DNA of 64,000 nucleotides from positions 62,001 to 126,000 of the forward strand of contig NZ_CACZDK010000006.1 of the NCBI RefSeq assembly GCF_902779965.1, written 5' to 3'. Below are positions 49,894-58,650 of this stretch, piece by piece. Below the pieces are notes generated by a model. That model saw only the letters and a program-made list of their open reading frames with translations, had not been told where the DNA came from and made no database searches. The translations under genes were made by a program, and so were the position numbers. The DNA is from Fibrobacter succinogenes (GTDB lineage Bacteria > Fibrobacterota > Fibrobacteria > Fibrobacterales > Fibrobacteraceae). How positions within the stretch are numbered: position 1 is the stretch's first letter; each line of letters starts with the position of its first letter.

Positions 49894-50637
49894 CTATTGG
49901 AGTTTTTTTGCTTTTTTTAAGCCTATATTCAATAGGGCGATCGCCGTTTCGTTTGATAGGGGCTGTTGAATCAATTTCATGTATATGAGCAGGACGATTA
50001 TTGCAAATATGTCGAAAGCGACTTTGAAAATGAAGAGGTAGATTATAATGGGAAAAAATAATGCTAAGAAAATAAATCCTACCATATAGCTGTTTGCTCC
50101 TAATGTGTACATTAGCAATGTTAACAGGGTGCCTAGTCCTAGTAACAGCGGTGATAGTGGTGTGGTTGTTGGAATTGATGTGGTGTTGACACTATGCGTG
50201 TCAAGGATTTCTTTTTGGTGCGTGAGAATATCTTTGAAGATGAAGCATGTCAAAATTTGCCCGATACCAGGGAGTAGCGAGCAAGCGACAGCGATCTTGG
50301 GTGAAAAACGGGTTTCTGTAAATTTGCGAAGATTGCTCAAAATACGGTAAAGCCACTTACAATAAATAGCTAATGACGAAAGCAATACGAAAAAAACGAA
50401 CAGAGAATGGAGTGGATATGCGATAAAGAATAGTCCTAACAAAAAGTCTGATCCAAAACAGTATCCGATGATAAGTATGAAAAATAAGAGTATCTCGGTC
50501 TTGATAATTATAGGAATGAATTTTTTTACCCTGCCAATCAGTTTTTCTCCACGCTGGACATTCTCCTGAATTTCTTTGTCGAAAAATTCTTGCGACTGAA
50601 TTTCATCATTGACGGATTCGCTCTCTTCGCAATTCAT
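49894..50637 (-). CDS. Polytopic membrane protein, paralogue of 12940-13620
   Basis: 247 residues with about five hydrophobic helices and the family signature ACSLLPGIGQILTCFIFKDILTHQKEILD. Its ATG overlaps the stop of the upstream paralogue (ATGA), so the two are coupled. The leader GAGGCCAGC before the ATG is nearly identical to that of the upstream gene, pointing to tandem duplication. Function unknown. Confidence 0.65.
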   Translation of the reverse strand: MNCEESESVNDEIQSQEFFDKEIQENVQRGEKLIGRVKKFIPIIIKTEILLFFILIIGYCFGSDFLLGLFFIAYPLHSLFVFFVLLSSLAIYCKWLYRILSNLRKFTETRFSPKIAVACSLLPGIGQILTCFIFKDILTHQKEILDTHSVNTTSIPTTTPLSPLLLGLGTLLTLLMYTLGANSYMVGFIFLALFFPIIIYLFIFKVAFDIFAIIVLLIYMKLIQQPLSNETAIALLNIGLKKAKKLQ

Positions 50638-51500
50638 GCTGGCCTCTGTAGGTTGTCGGGAGTGTCGCTGGGAGTGTTGGCTGTCGCCAATGAATGGAGC
50701 GTGCTTGCGTTCGCGGTGATGGTGCGTATGATTTTGATGTAGCTAGCGAAAAGGAATATGCCGGAAAATACGCTGGCAAACCATACGATTGGAATCCACT
50801 CTTTGAGAATGCAGATAGACAATAATCCTGACTGCATCACAAAGCCGGATACGGAAATTACGGGGAGTAGCCTATCAGGAAGGTTCCTGCAGTCTTGATG
50901 ATTCCTTTCAAACACTTCTTTTTGCCGGGCGAGCAAGTCGTTGAAAATAAAATATTGAAAGACAGGACCAATAACGGGAATTAGGGCGCAGATGACTGCA
51001 TCATCAGGAAAAAAACGCATTTTCGAGAAATGACTTTGTTCTGTTTCGGAAAAATGAAGCCAACCGCAGTAGTGATAGATGCACTTGCATAAGGAAATAA
51101 CTAGAAAGATGCATGAAGCAAGAGTGGCTAGGGCAAAGACTGGCCATAACAAGACTAACGGCGGGCATAGTGCTGTTATGAGTAGAGGGACGAGCCAAAC
51201 CCAAAAACCGACAATTATGCCCAGTAAGTTTATGTCTAAGGGACCATTTGTTGATTCCCAATATATAGCAGTTATGGGTAAAATAATCATGATGAGGCTG
51301 GTGAAAAAGAAAGCCTTAAGCCAATATATCGCCTGATCGCCACGTACTTCGCATTCCGTGAGGGGTGCTGCTTCCTCCGGCTCGATTTTGTCTGCCGGGT
51401 TTGCGGTTGAGGAATTGACCTTGCTTTCATTCGGTGCGTCACACCACAGGCACTTCGGCATGTCGTCTTCGTATTTCCTTCCGCATTTCTTGCAAATCAT
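50634..51500 (-). CDS. Membrane protein with N-terminal zinc ribbon, paralogue of 49894-50637
   Basis: 288 residues from MICKKCGRKYEDD. The N-terminus is a zinc ribbon (C-K-K-C ... C-L-W-C, about residues 3-20); then a linker and about five hydrophobic helices with the signature ALIPVIGPVFQYFIFNDLLARQKEVFE. This is the only one of the three family members with the ribbon. The start is chosen because the ribbon begins here and an AGAGGCCAGC leader precedes it. Function unknown. Confidence 0.7.
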   Translation of the reverse strand: MICKKCGRKYEDDMPKCLWCDAPNESKVNSSTANPADKIEPEEAAPLTECEVRGDQAIYWLKAFFFTSLIMIILPITAIYWESTNGPLDINLLGIIVGFWVWLVPLLITALCPPLVLLWPVFALATLASCIFLVISLCKCIYHYCGWLHFSETEQSHFSKMRFFPDDAVICALIPVIGPVFQYFIFNDLLARQKEVFERNHQDCRNLPDRLLPVISVSGFVMQSGLLSICILKEWIPIVWFASVFSGIFLFASYIKIIRTITANASTLHSLATANTPSDTPDNLQRPA

Positions 51501-51589
51501 GCTGGCCTCTAGTGAATTAATCTGAACTTTAAAATACAAAATAAAAAATGCCCGCACGAGGCGGACATCTTGCAATTGTGTTTGGATTT

Positions 51590-51634
51590 ACTAGTAACTA
51601 AAAACTAGTAACTAGTAACTGCGGCTGCGCCGCA
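51590..51634. repeat. ACTAGTAACTAG-type low-complexity repeats and a GCGGCTGCGCCGC hairpin
   Basis: ACTAGTAACTAAAAACTAGTAACTAGTAAC words, then a small GC hairpin, directly downstream of the radical SAM gene. Confidence 0.7.
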
Positions 51635-53140
51635 CTACTCCTTAATCGTCGGAGCCTGTCTTGCGACTGGCGCGAGTTCACCATGCTTTCTGAACAAGTG
51701 CTTCACGAGTGTACCGAATCCACGGAGAACTCGGTAACGTTCGCGCGGGTTCTTGATGGCCATGATGCCTTGATGGAAAATGTAGCTCGGACGCAGGTAG
51801 AATTCACGGCGGGCCTTGTCGCAGAAGTCCACGAGAGCTTGGCTCGTGAGTTCGCCACGCTGGATTGTGGTGCGGTGGAAACCGTCCTTGTCGAGCCACT
51901 GGCTGTAATCCTTCGACTTGAGAGCGCCGCTTTCAAGAGCTTCCTTGTAAGCTTCGGTGCCGGGGTATGCCATGATGGGGTAGAACTGGGCTGTGTTCGG
52001 GTTCAGCTTCTTGGCGTAGTCTAGCGTCATGCGGAGCGTTTCCGGCGTGTCGCCCGGGTTACCGACCATGAAGCATCCGTGAACGAGGAGTCCTGCCTTG
52101 CGGGCATTCTTCGTAAATTCAATTGCCTTGTCGGTGTTCTTCACACCCTTGTGGATCTTTTCGAGAACCTCGGGGGAGGCGCTTTCGAAGCCCACGCACA
52201 TTTCGCGGCCACCGGCCTTCTTCATGAGCTTGAGCAAATCGAGCGGAACATCGGCGCGGGCGTTGCAGCTCCACGTAATCTTGAGACCGCGTTCGAGAAT
52301 CAAGTTGCAAATTTGGCGCACGTGTTCGTGGCTTGCCGTAAACGTATCGTCTTCAAAGAACACTTCGCCTAAATCTTCGAAGTTTTCCTTGATGTACTGG
52401 AGTTCGTCGACAACGTCCTTCGGATCGCGGCGGCGGAATTTGTGACCGTTGAGCGTCTGCGGAATCACGCAGTAGCTGCAGTGGTTCGGGCAGCCACGGC
52501 CAGACAAAATCACGATAAGCGGGTTCAGGTTTGCGCCGTAGAAATACTTCTTGTAGCAGCTGTAAAGGTGTTTGCGGTAAACCTTGGAAACCCACGGAAT
52601 TTCGTTCAGGTTTTCAATCTTCGGGCCTTCGGGCTGGAAGTCCACTTTGCCTTCGGCGGTGCGGTAGGCAAGTCCTGCAAACTGACCGACGGGAGCGCCA
52701 TCGCCACGGAGAGCGCGCACGAGGTTCCTACAGGTGTAGTCGGCTTCGCCAATCACCACGTAGTCCAAAGACGGTTCCATTTCCATGGATTCGAGCGGCT
52801 CGGCAGTCGCGTGCGTGCCCATGATGGCAACCTTCACGTTCGGCAAAGCTTCTTTAATCGCATGGACGACCTTGAGGTCATTCAAAATACTCGGGGTGCT
52901 TGTGCTGCAAATGACAAGTTCCGGGCCGAACTTCTTAATGCCTTCGAGCGTCTGCGGAAGGTCGAGTTCCATAGCGGGACTGTCAATAAGCTGGATTTCG
53001 TTACCGTCGGCTTCACAAACGCCGGCAGCATAGCTCAAAAACATTGGCCAGTAAAGCGTACTGGATTTCGTAACACACGGGGATCTAGATTCCCGACTGA
53101 ACATCGGGTGAAACGGGGGATTTAAAAAAGTAACGTTCAT
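51635..53140 (-). CDS. B12-binding radical SAM enzyme
   Basis: A 501-residue radical SAM protein with an N-terminal cobalamin-binding Rossmann domain (MNVTFLNPPF..., GPELVICSTSTPSILND, VAIMGTHATAEPLE, DYVVIGEADYTCRNLV). The catalytic domain follows, with the [4Fe-4S] motif C-P-N-H-C-S-Y-C inside ILSGRGCPNHCSYC, and FFEDDTFTASHEHV, CMVGNPGDTPET. It resembles HpnJ/BchE-type methylating or cyclising enzymes. The substrate (lipid, glycan or cofactor) cannot be told. The start MNVTF is preferred over an upstream ATG because it begins the fold. Confidence 0.85.
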   Translation of the reverse strand: MNVTFLNPPFHPMFSRESRSPCVTKSSTLYWPMFLSYAAGVCEADGNEIQLIDSPAMELDLPQTLEGIKKFGPELVICSTSTPSILNDLKVVHAIKEALPNVKVAIMGTHATAEPLESMEMEPSLDYVVIGEADYTCRNLVRALRGDGAPVGQFAGLAYRTAEGKVDFQPEGPKIENLNEIPWVSKVYRKHLYSCYKKYFYGANLNPLIVILSGRGCPNHCSYCVIPQTLNGHKFRRRDPKDVVDELQYIKENFEDLGEVFFEDDTFTASHEHVRQICNLILERGLKITWSCNARADVPLDLLKLMKKAGGREMCVGFESASPEVLEKIHKGVKNTDKAIEFTKNARKAGLLVHGCFMVGNPGDTPETLRMTLDYAKKLNPNTAQFYPIMAYPGTEAYKEALESGALKSKDYSQWLDKDGFHRTTIQRGELTSQALVDFCDKARREFYLRPSYIFHQGIMAIKNPRERYRVLRGFGTLVKHLFRKHGELAPVARQAPTIKE

Positions 53141-53190
53141 GACGCTCACAAAATACATAATATGAAATGATTATGCTACATTATAATGCA

Positions 53191-53802
53191 ATGAAGAAGC
53201 TTTTTTTCACGTTTTTTACGCCTTTTGTGATTGCAGGCACGGCTATCGCCGCGCCCAAGGCTGCTTCTGTTGCTTTGGATACTATTCGCACGACTTTTGA
53301 TGACGGTCGTGTGTCACGAATTTACACCGTTTTAAAGGGGACGGATGTGCGCGAGGGGGTGTCACTCTCTTATCACCCGAACGGTCAATTGGCGATTGAA
53401 GTGCCGTATAGAAATGGCAAGATAGACGGGGTTTTACGTTCGTACGATGAAAATGGAAAGCTCCATGAAACCATCGGGTATCTGGAAGGCGAAGAAGAAG
53501 GCTATAGCACCATCTATTACGCGAATGGCAAAAGGAAAAGCCGCGAAACATATCGCCATGGAATCTTAAACGGGGTGTCAGAAATTTGGGATGAAAAGGG
53601 GAAACTCCGCCGCCAGGTTCCATATGTAGACGGACAAATTCATGGTGTGTTCAAAATGTACGATGAGTTCGGGAAAATTATGGAAGACATGAATTTTGTT
53701 CATGGGCTCCGCCATGGCGCCTATCGTCGATACAAATATGGCAAACTAGAATTTGAAGCCGAATTCCAAAACAACCGCTGCGTCAAGAATTGCAATTTTT
53801 AG
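53191..53802 (+). CDS. Secreted YwqK/MORN-repeat protein
   Basis: A 203-residue exported protein. A signal peptide (MKKLFFTFFTPFVIAGTAIAA) precedes at least five MORN/YwqK repeats (YHPNGQLAIEVPYRNGKIDG, YDENGKLHETIGYLEGEEEG, YYANGKRKSRETYRHGILNG, WDEKGKLRRQVPYVDGQIHG, YDEFGKIMEDMNFVHGLRHG). Such repeats form a beta-sheet ladder. Automatic annotation often calls these antitoxins, but nothing here supports a toxin partner. It ends with a Cys pair in NNRCVKNCNF. It is divergent from the radical SAM gene with only 50 bp between start codons. Confidence 0.8.
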   Translation: MKKLFFTFFTPFVIAGTAIAAPKAASVALDTIRTTFDDGRVSRIYTVLKGTDVREGVSLSYHPNGQLAIEVPYRNGKIDGVLRSYDENGKLHETIGYLEGEEEGYSTIYYANGKRKSRETYRHGILNGVSEIWDEKGKLRRQVPYVDGQIHGVFKMYDEFGKIMEDMNFVHGLRHGAYRRYKYGKLEFEAEFQNNRCVKNCNF

Positions 53803-53932
53803 ATCGCTTCGCTCTCAGCTCGCTCGTAAACTCGCTTTGGGCTATGGGGTCGGCACGTTGTGCCTTTGGGGTCGCTTCGCTTTGGGCAATTGCTCATACC
53901 TCGGAGGGAACCGTAGGCGACCGTGCCCATAG
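53803..53932. repeat. Intergenic hairpin mosaic (GGGGTCGGC/GCTTTGGG words)
   Basis: Contains GGTCGGCACGTTGTGCC and GGGGTCGCTTCGCTTTGGG, nearly the same words as in 7122-7439, between convergent genes. Confidence 0.65.
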
Positions 53933-54688
53933 CTATTTTTTCTTTGGCTTCACGGCATTCCAGACCATGTAAGCGATAAAGAGCACGCCAAAGCCGAGCA
54001 ATGCGATGGCAAGTTCGGAATTGTACTTCTCGATGATGTCCTTTTGTCCGTGGGCGAGGTAGCCGAGCAATGCGAGGACGCAGTTCCAAATGGCTGCACC
54101 GAGGAATGTGTAGAGCGTGAACGGAGCGAGCTTCATCTTTGCAAGACCTGCCGGGATAGAAATCAACTGGCGGATCACTGTGATGAGGCGGCCGACGAAT
54201 GTCGAAATGGCGCCATGTTCACGGAAGTAGTTCTCGGCCTTTTCAACTTTCTCGACATCAAGCAGCAAGAAGTGTCCGAGACGGCTATCTGCAAATTTGT
54301 AAATAATCGGGCGGCCGAGAATTTTGGCGAGATAGTAGTTGATATAAGCGCCAATCAAAGCGCCGAGCGTTGCAAAGAATACGATGAGTGCAATGTTGAG
54401 GCCAGAACCCGGCTGCAATGCCTTGTAAGCGGCTGGCGGCACGACAAGTTCAGACGGGAACGGAATGAACGAACTTTCAATCGCCATCAAGAGCGTGATC
54501 GTTCCGTAGTTTAAGTTGTCATTGTACCAATCAATTATTTGGTTGTAAATGCCTGTTGATTTGGTAGCCTCGGCAGCTGCGGCGCCGGCATTGGCGACCG
54601 TATCAGCGGCAATTGCATCAGAAGCAAAAGTAAAAGCGGTAAAGAAAAGAGTTAAAGCAATAGTTGTTTTAAGGACTGATTTTTTCAT
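53933..54688 (-). CDS. DedA-family membrane protein
   Basis: A 251-residue DedA/SNARE-associated (VTT-domain) membrane protein; relatives flip undecaprenyl phosphate or phospholipids. An N-terminal hydrophobic signal-like segment precedes the domain. Family motifs: NYGTITLLMAIESSFIPFPSELVVPPAAYKAL (E..P.PSE), a F-x-x-x-G-A-x-x-G-A-Y-I-N-Y-Y-L-A stretch, then YFREHGAISTFVGRLITVIRQLISIPAGLAKM, with the F-x-G-R-x-x-x-x-x-R motif near the end. A TAAATTTG element lies 5 nt before the ATG. Confidence 0.88.
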   Translation of the reverse strand: MKKSVLKTTIALTLFFTAFTFASDAIAADTVANAGAAAAEATKSTGIYNQIIDWYNDNLNYGTITLLMAIESSFIPFPSELVVPPAAYKALQPGSGLNIALIVFFATLGALIGAYINYYLAKILGRPIIYKFADSRLGHFLLLDVEKVEKAENYFREHGAISTFVGRLITVIRQLISIPAGLAKMKLAPFTLYTFLGAAIWNCVLALLGYLAHGQKDIIEKYNSELAIALLGFGVLFIAYMVWNAVKPKKK

Positions 54689-54693
54689 TGGGA

Positions 54694-54701
54694 CAAATTT
54701 A
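54694..54701 (-). promoter_or_regulatory. TAnnTTTG promoter element, probable leaderless start of the DedA gene
   Basis: Minus-strand TAAATTTG, 5 nt before the ATG at 54688 with no Shine-Dalgarno sequence between. Confidence 0.45.
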
Positions 54702-54757
54702 GAAATTTAAAAAATAAATTTTTTGATTTTATTATAAAAGTCGTTTTTTTTAATATG

Positions 54758-54851
54758 AAAAAGTACGTCATGCGGGCGGGGCCCCAGCTCGGAGTTGCGA
54801 AGGCCGCACGGGCCCCTCCCTGCACCCTCCCCATCCTTGGCCGACGCTTTT
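54758..54851. repeat. Dispersed GC-rich repeat, copy 3
   Basis: Matches 11225-11317 almost base for base, from AAAAGTAC to GGCCGACGCTTTT. It lies between divergently unrelated contexts (a DedA gene here, panB there) and is followed by T residues. Confidence 0.9.
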
Positions 54852-54876
54852 TTAATAATAATTGCTGTTATTGATG

Positions 54877-56595
54877 TTAGAAATAGAAGTAAAGGCCGAC
54901 GCCGAGGAGTGCTGCTGCTGTTCCGAGCAAAATGCCGCCGGCAATGGCTTTGTTGTCGCCTTGATCGACTAACTTCTTGTTTTTCTTGACTTTGTTCTGG
55001 TAGTTTGTTCCTTTGACCGCTCCTGGAATTTTAAGATCCTTCTTGATGTCGTCAGCGTCGTTGTAGTCTAAGTGGGCAAAGTACATGAGCAATCCACCAA
55101 TAAGAACGGTTCCTGCAGCACCGCCAATAAATGCTTCGCCGAGAGTTTGCATTTTCTTTTCGTGCAGCCACTTGTTTTGCTTTTCGATTTCGTCAAAGTC
55201 GGTCAACTTTTCAAGATCAATGCTCAAGTCTATTTGCGATACCGGTGCGACAAAGAAATTGACGAGCGTATCTCTGTAGCCTGCTTTGCGGATAATGAGG
55301 CTGTCTGTTCCCATGTTGTAAACGGGGATTTTTTCAGGCGTCTTGGCGATTGCCTTGGAACGCTTGGTGATGGGGGCGTCTGCTTTGTAAACGCTTGCGC
55401 CTTCGGGGAATGTCAAAATGCGAATTTCGGGAGCAACGCGCTTAAGTTTGAGTGAAATATGTACTGTATCGCCGAGAAGAGGAGTGATGTTTGTGCTTGC
55501 TCCCCAAAGGTGTCTGTCGACATCCCAATAGGCGTAAAGCGGGAATTTGTTTGTGTCTGTAACGACGAATGTGCAAGGCGATTTGCAAATAGCGTCTTTT
55601 TCAGAACGAGAAATCGTTGCTCCGTCGGGGTCCGTTTCAATGTGGATGTAAGCACGATTTTGTTTTGCTTTAATAGTCTCTTTACCTTGAGCGTCTAAAA
55701 GTTGATTCCTTAATTTGTTGTTGGTAATGGCATCGCTGAATACGGCTTGCCTTGAAATGTTCACGCTAGCTCTGTGCAACATTGGCAACGAATCTTCGTA
55801 AAATGCATGCGTGAGGTTTAACGTTAAGCTATCGGTTTTGATATTCGGGACAATTTCGCCAAAGTATATAGACTTGTAGCCATAAGAGGAAAGTTCGTTT
55901 TGAATGCAGATGTTGTCATCACAGTTCTTGATATCGCTCTTGCGAATGAGTTGTGGATTTTCGCCAGCTTCCATGAGCAATCGCGCGGTAAGGCCTGTGA
56001 ATTGGTCGGCAATGGACTGGTTGACTCCTTCTCCAGTGTAGGCTATCAGAACGGTTTTGATGGGCTTTGGTGCAGGCTTTTCGCTAGACGAACTGATGCT
56101 AGATGAACTTGCAACCGGTGCGTTTTCGCTTGAAGAACTGGAGCTAGATATTTTTGCGCTAGAAGAACTCACGCTAGGCGATTTCGTGCTGGAGGAACTT
56201 ATGTGGGCTTGTTTTGCGCTTGAAGAAATCGCGGTAGACGAACTTGAAATTGCTGCAGAACTTGATGATTGGGCCGAACTTTCTGCTGCCGAGCTAACGG
56301 CGATTGAACTTGAACTTGGCTCCGTTTTTTCAGCCGTTGTTTTTGCTTGCGAAGTTTCGTTTAAAAGGTCGTTGCCTTTTTCATCTACAATTCTTTTGAA
56401 TTGCTTCTTGGCAATCTTTACGATTGTGAACTTGTTTTGGATGTATCCGCCAAGGCTTACGGTATCGTTTTCAATACCCATAAGTTTTGCGCGTTGCTTT
56501 GTGCCCGACAAGAGCTCGACATCAACGAAAATGCCTTCGGTGTTAGCGAAAGTGGCGGTTAAGGCGATTGCAATGAGTAAGAAAATCTTTTTCAT
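54877..56595 (-). CDS. PEGA-domain envelope protein with Ser-rich linker (operon gene 5)
   Basis: 572 residues. A signal peptide (MKKIFLLIAIALTATFA) and a small N-terminal beta domain are followed by a Ser-rich linker (about residues 90-180, SSSS tracts with AISSSSTAIS-like words), a globular region (about 185-330) with ICIQNELSSYGYKSIYFGEIV, two PEGA-like beta units (IHIETDPDGATISRSEKDAICKSPCTF and IRILTFPEGASVYKADAP), and two C-terminal membrane helices split by a ~40-residue polar loop. The last gene of a five-gene minus-strand operon, 7 bp after its neighbour. It probably spans the envelope; function unknown. Confidence 0.7.
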   Translation of the reverse strand: MKKIFLLIAIALTATFANTEGIFVDVELLSGTKQRAKLMGIENDTVSLGGYIQNKFTIVKIAKKQFKRIVDEKGNDLLNETSQAKTTAEKTEPSSSSIAVSSAAESSAQSSSSAAISSSSTAISSSAKQAHISSSSTKSPSVSSSSAKISSSSSSSENAPVASSSSISSSSEKPAPKPIKTVLIAYTGEGVNQSIADQFTGLTARLLMEAGENPQLIRKSDIKNCDDNICIQNELSSYGYKSIYFGEIVPNIKTDSLTLNLTHAFYEDSLPMLHRASVNISRQAVFSDAITNNKLRNQLLDAQGKETIKAKQNRAYIHIETDPDGATISRSEKDAICKSPCTFVVTDTNKFPLYAYWDVDRHLWGASTNITPLLGDTVHISLKLKRVAPEIRILTFPEGASVYKADAPITKRSKAIAKTPEKIPVYNMGTDSLIIRKAGYRDTLVNFFVAPVSQIDLSIDLEKLTDFDEIEKQNKWLHEKKMQTLGEAFIGGAAGTVLIGGLLMYFAHLDYNDADDIKKDLKIPGAVKGTNYQNKVKKNKKLVDQGDNKAIAGGILLGTAAALLGVGLYFYF

Positions 56596-56602
56596 ATTCT
56601 AC

Positions 56603-57259
56603 CTAAAATGAAAGAACGAATCCTGCTGTAAGGAATGCTATTCCTGTTGCAAAGAAAATCCCTGAGACTGTTTTAGCGGTTTTGGCGCTACTTTTGTGGT
56701 CTTTGAAATCACGCATGTGTTCATCGTATTTTTCGTTTACGAAGCGCGTGTTTTCCATAGCTCTTTTGTGGTCGTTTGCTTTGCTTATATTGTAAAGCGA
56801 GATGATTGCAGAAATTCCGCTAATGGCAAAGGGGGCGATGGATGCCCATTTGAGGTATCCTCCGAGTATGCGCCTGTTCCTGTGTTTTAAAAGGTCTTGA
56901 TTCCTTTCGATTCTTTCATCGTCGTAAGTTTGCTTGAGTGCTACAATGATGAATGATGTATCGTTAGGCGAGAGTGCAATGTTGATTGTCGTATCCGCGT
57001 AATTCGGGTGGAAAAACGAAACGATGATGCTGTCTTTTCCATCGGGTACAGGGATAAATGCGGGGGATGTGTAATTGGGTTTGCTGGCGAAGTCTGGAAA
57101 AATCAGGCCGGTGTACAAATCAACCGTTGACGGATTTGTCGAAATCTGCAAATAGCGAGTCTTGGTTTGGGTTGATGCGCTTTGTTCTGCAAAGACATTC
57201 CCGCAAAGAGCAAAAAGCAAAATGACAATTGCGATGGAGGCTCTCTTGATATTAATCAT
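56603..57259 (-). CDS. PEGA-like membrane protein (operon gene 4)
   Basis: 218 residues: signal peptide ending VFA, a PEGA-like domain (RYLQISTNPSTVDLYTGLIFPDF ... DSIIVSFFHPNYADTTINIALSPND), then two hydrophobic helices with a charged loop between (HKRAMENTRFVNEKYDEHMRDFKDHK). The C-terminal two-helix layout matches that of the next gene, so the two probably work together or are distant paralogues. It overlaps the upstream lipoprotein gene by 4 nt. Confidence 0.65.
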   Translation of the reverse strand: MINIKRASIAIVILLFALCGNVFAEQSASTQTKTRYLQISTNPSTVDLYTGLIFPDFASKPNYTSPAFIPVPDGKDSIIVSFFHPNYADTTINIALSPNDTSFIIVALKQTYDDERIERNQDLLKHRNRRILGGYLKWASIAPFAISGISAIISLYNISKANDHKRAMENTRFVNEKYDEHMRDFKDHKSSAKTAKTVSGIFFATGIAFLTAGFVLSF

Positions 57260-58650
57260 TTGTTGTCCTCCTGCTTGGTGTATGGTCCAAAAATTCCTGT
57301 TTCAGAACCATTGACCTTGATTTTCCAATAAACGTTGGGTGCCTTGTTGCGTGCATAGTCTTCAGCATTTACGACAAGCTTGCATTCATTTTGACACGTG
57401 TTGATTATGGATACAATGTTGTTTTCGTATTTTGATAGAACTGTATCTGCGTTTATTGTTGCATAAATCTTTGACACGTTAACGCCGGAACCGTTATCGA
57501 GAAGCATGAACTTGATTGGTACGGTTGTCGGAAAATTTGTGTTGATTGGAGTCATGTTGGGCTTGACATTGTCGCGCAAGAACAATGTGTCGGTTACCGT
57601 TTTTGTGCTGGGCGCTAAATTGGTTGTTATGGAATCGCAACCGTATTCTGTACGAATTTCATCGCAGATTACAATTTTTATGTTTGATTGCGGACTCAGT
57701 GTCTTTATAATGTTTGTAGTCGATTTGTTTTCTGAAATTTTAGAAAGAGTATCTCCCGCTGCCGAAAGAATGGCGCCTGTTAGCTTTGATTTTTCCGGGA
57801 AGAGGTTGGATAGGCTTACTACCGGAATCTCGATAATTGAAGATCCGTCATTTTTTAACTTTGTGGAAAAACTGAATACGTCGCTATACGCTTGTTCAGA
57901 CAGACCTTTTTCGTTTTTGATTATGGCACGAACTCCCCAGTAAATTGTGGAGGATTCGGTACCGTGATTGATGGTGTCGCCTTTTTCGGTTATTTCTGCG
58001 TTTAAGTCTCCAAGCAGATTGACGCTGCCCATGCAATCCATGTTTCCAAGCGAAGAATTCCAAATGTTAGATTTGTTGTAGCCTGCGAAAAGTGTACAGT
58101 ACGAGGTTTCCCAGGGGTCAATTCCTGAAATACTCCATGTGAGTTCGAGTCCGTTCTCATTATCGCCATCGACTTGGTTGTAATTGTTGGCGGGTGACTG
58201 TAATGTAACTTTTGTTGGCGTATTGACGTAAATTTTTGCGTTTGTTTGTAAAGTGTCGCCAAGAAGATCGATTGTTTCAAACGTTATGTTATGGATTCCT
58301 GCTTTGTCAAAACTGGAATAGACCGAAGTTGCTCCTGCTTCGTCATTATCAATTTTCCATTTGTGAAAACTGTAATAAGGTATAGCCTGTTCCGCCGATA
58401 TATATTCTCCATTAATGGCGTAAACACCGCAAATGCGGATTTTTTCATTAATGTTGACATAAAATTTATCTGAAGATTTGTAGCGTTTGTCGTTGTAGGG
58501 CTCGCCATAATAGCTTTCAGGAACGATAAAAATCGATTGTGTAAGTTCAGAAATATCCGACGATTGTATCTCGGGATCAGAACATGAAATGAGAGAGTAT
58601 GTAATTGCGGTAGCGAATGCAATTGATAGAGGAATGTACTTGTAATTCAT
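57256..58650 (-). CDS. Envelope lipoprotein with Ig/FN3-like modules (operon gene 3)
   Basis: A 464-residue lipoprotein with signal peptide and lipobox L-I-S-C (Cys ~23). An Ig/PKD-like N-terminal module (YYSFHKWKIDNDEAGATSVYSSFDKAGIHNITFETIDLLGDT) is followed by a fibronectin-type unit opening with LQSPANNYNQ and GLELTWSISGIDPWETSYCTLFAGYN, then further beta modules. The order is shared with the two genes upstream, so the three look like tandem duplicates. Possible roles are cell-surface adhesion or assembly; none is shown. It overlaps genes on both sides by 1-4 nt. Confidence 0.65.
   Translation of the reverse strand: MNYKYIPLSIAFATAITYSLISCSDPEIQSSDISELTQSIFIVPESYYGEPYNDKRYKSSDKFYVNINEKIRICGVYAINGEYISAEQAIPYYSFHKWKIDNDEAGATSVYSSFDKAGIHNITFETIDLLGDTLQTNAKIYVNTPTKVTLQSPANNYNQVDGDNENGLELTWSISGIDPWETSYCTLFAGYNKSNIWNSSLGNMDCMGSVNLLGDLNAEITEKGDTINHGTESSTIYWGVRAIIKNEKGLSEQAYSDVFSFSTKLKNDGSSIIEIPVVSLSNLFPEKSKLTGAILSAAGDTLSKISENKSTTNIIKTLSPQSNIKIVICDEIRTEYGCDSITTNLAPSTKTVTDTLFLRDNVKPNMTPINTNFPTTVPIKFMLLDNGSGVNVSKIYATINADTVLSKYENNIVSIINTCQNECKLVVNAEDYARNKAPNVYWKIKVNGSETGIFGPYTKQEDNK

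Noticed and set aside
53191-53802. Antitoxin of a toxin-antitoxin pair (YwqK label)
   Set aside because: The product has a signal peptide and MORN-like repeats and there is no adjacent toxin gene; the label would be inherited annotation.
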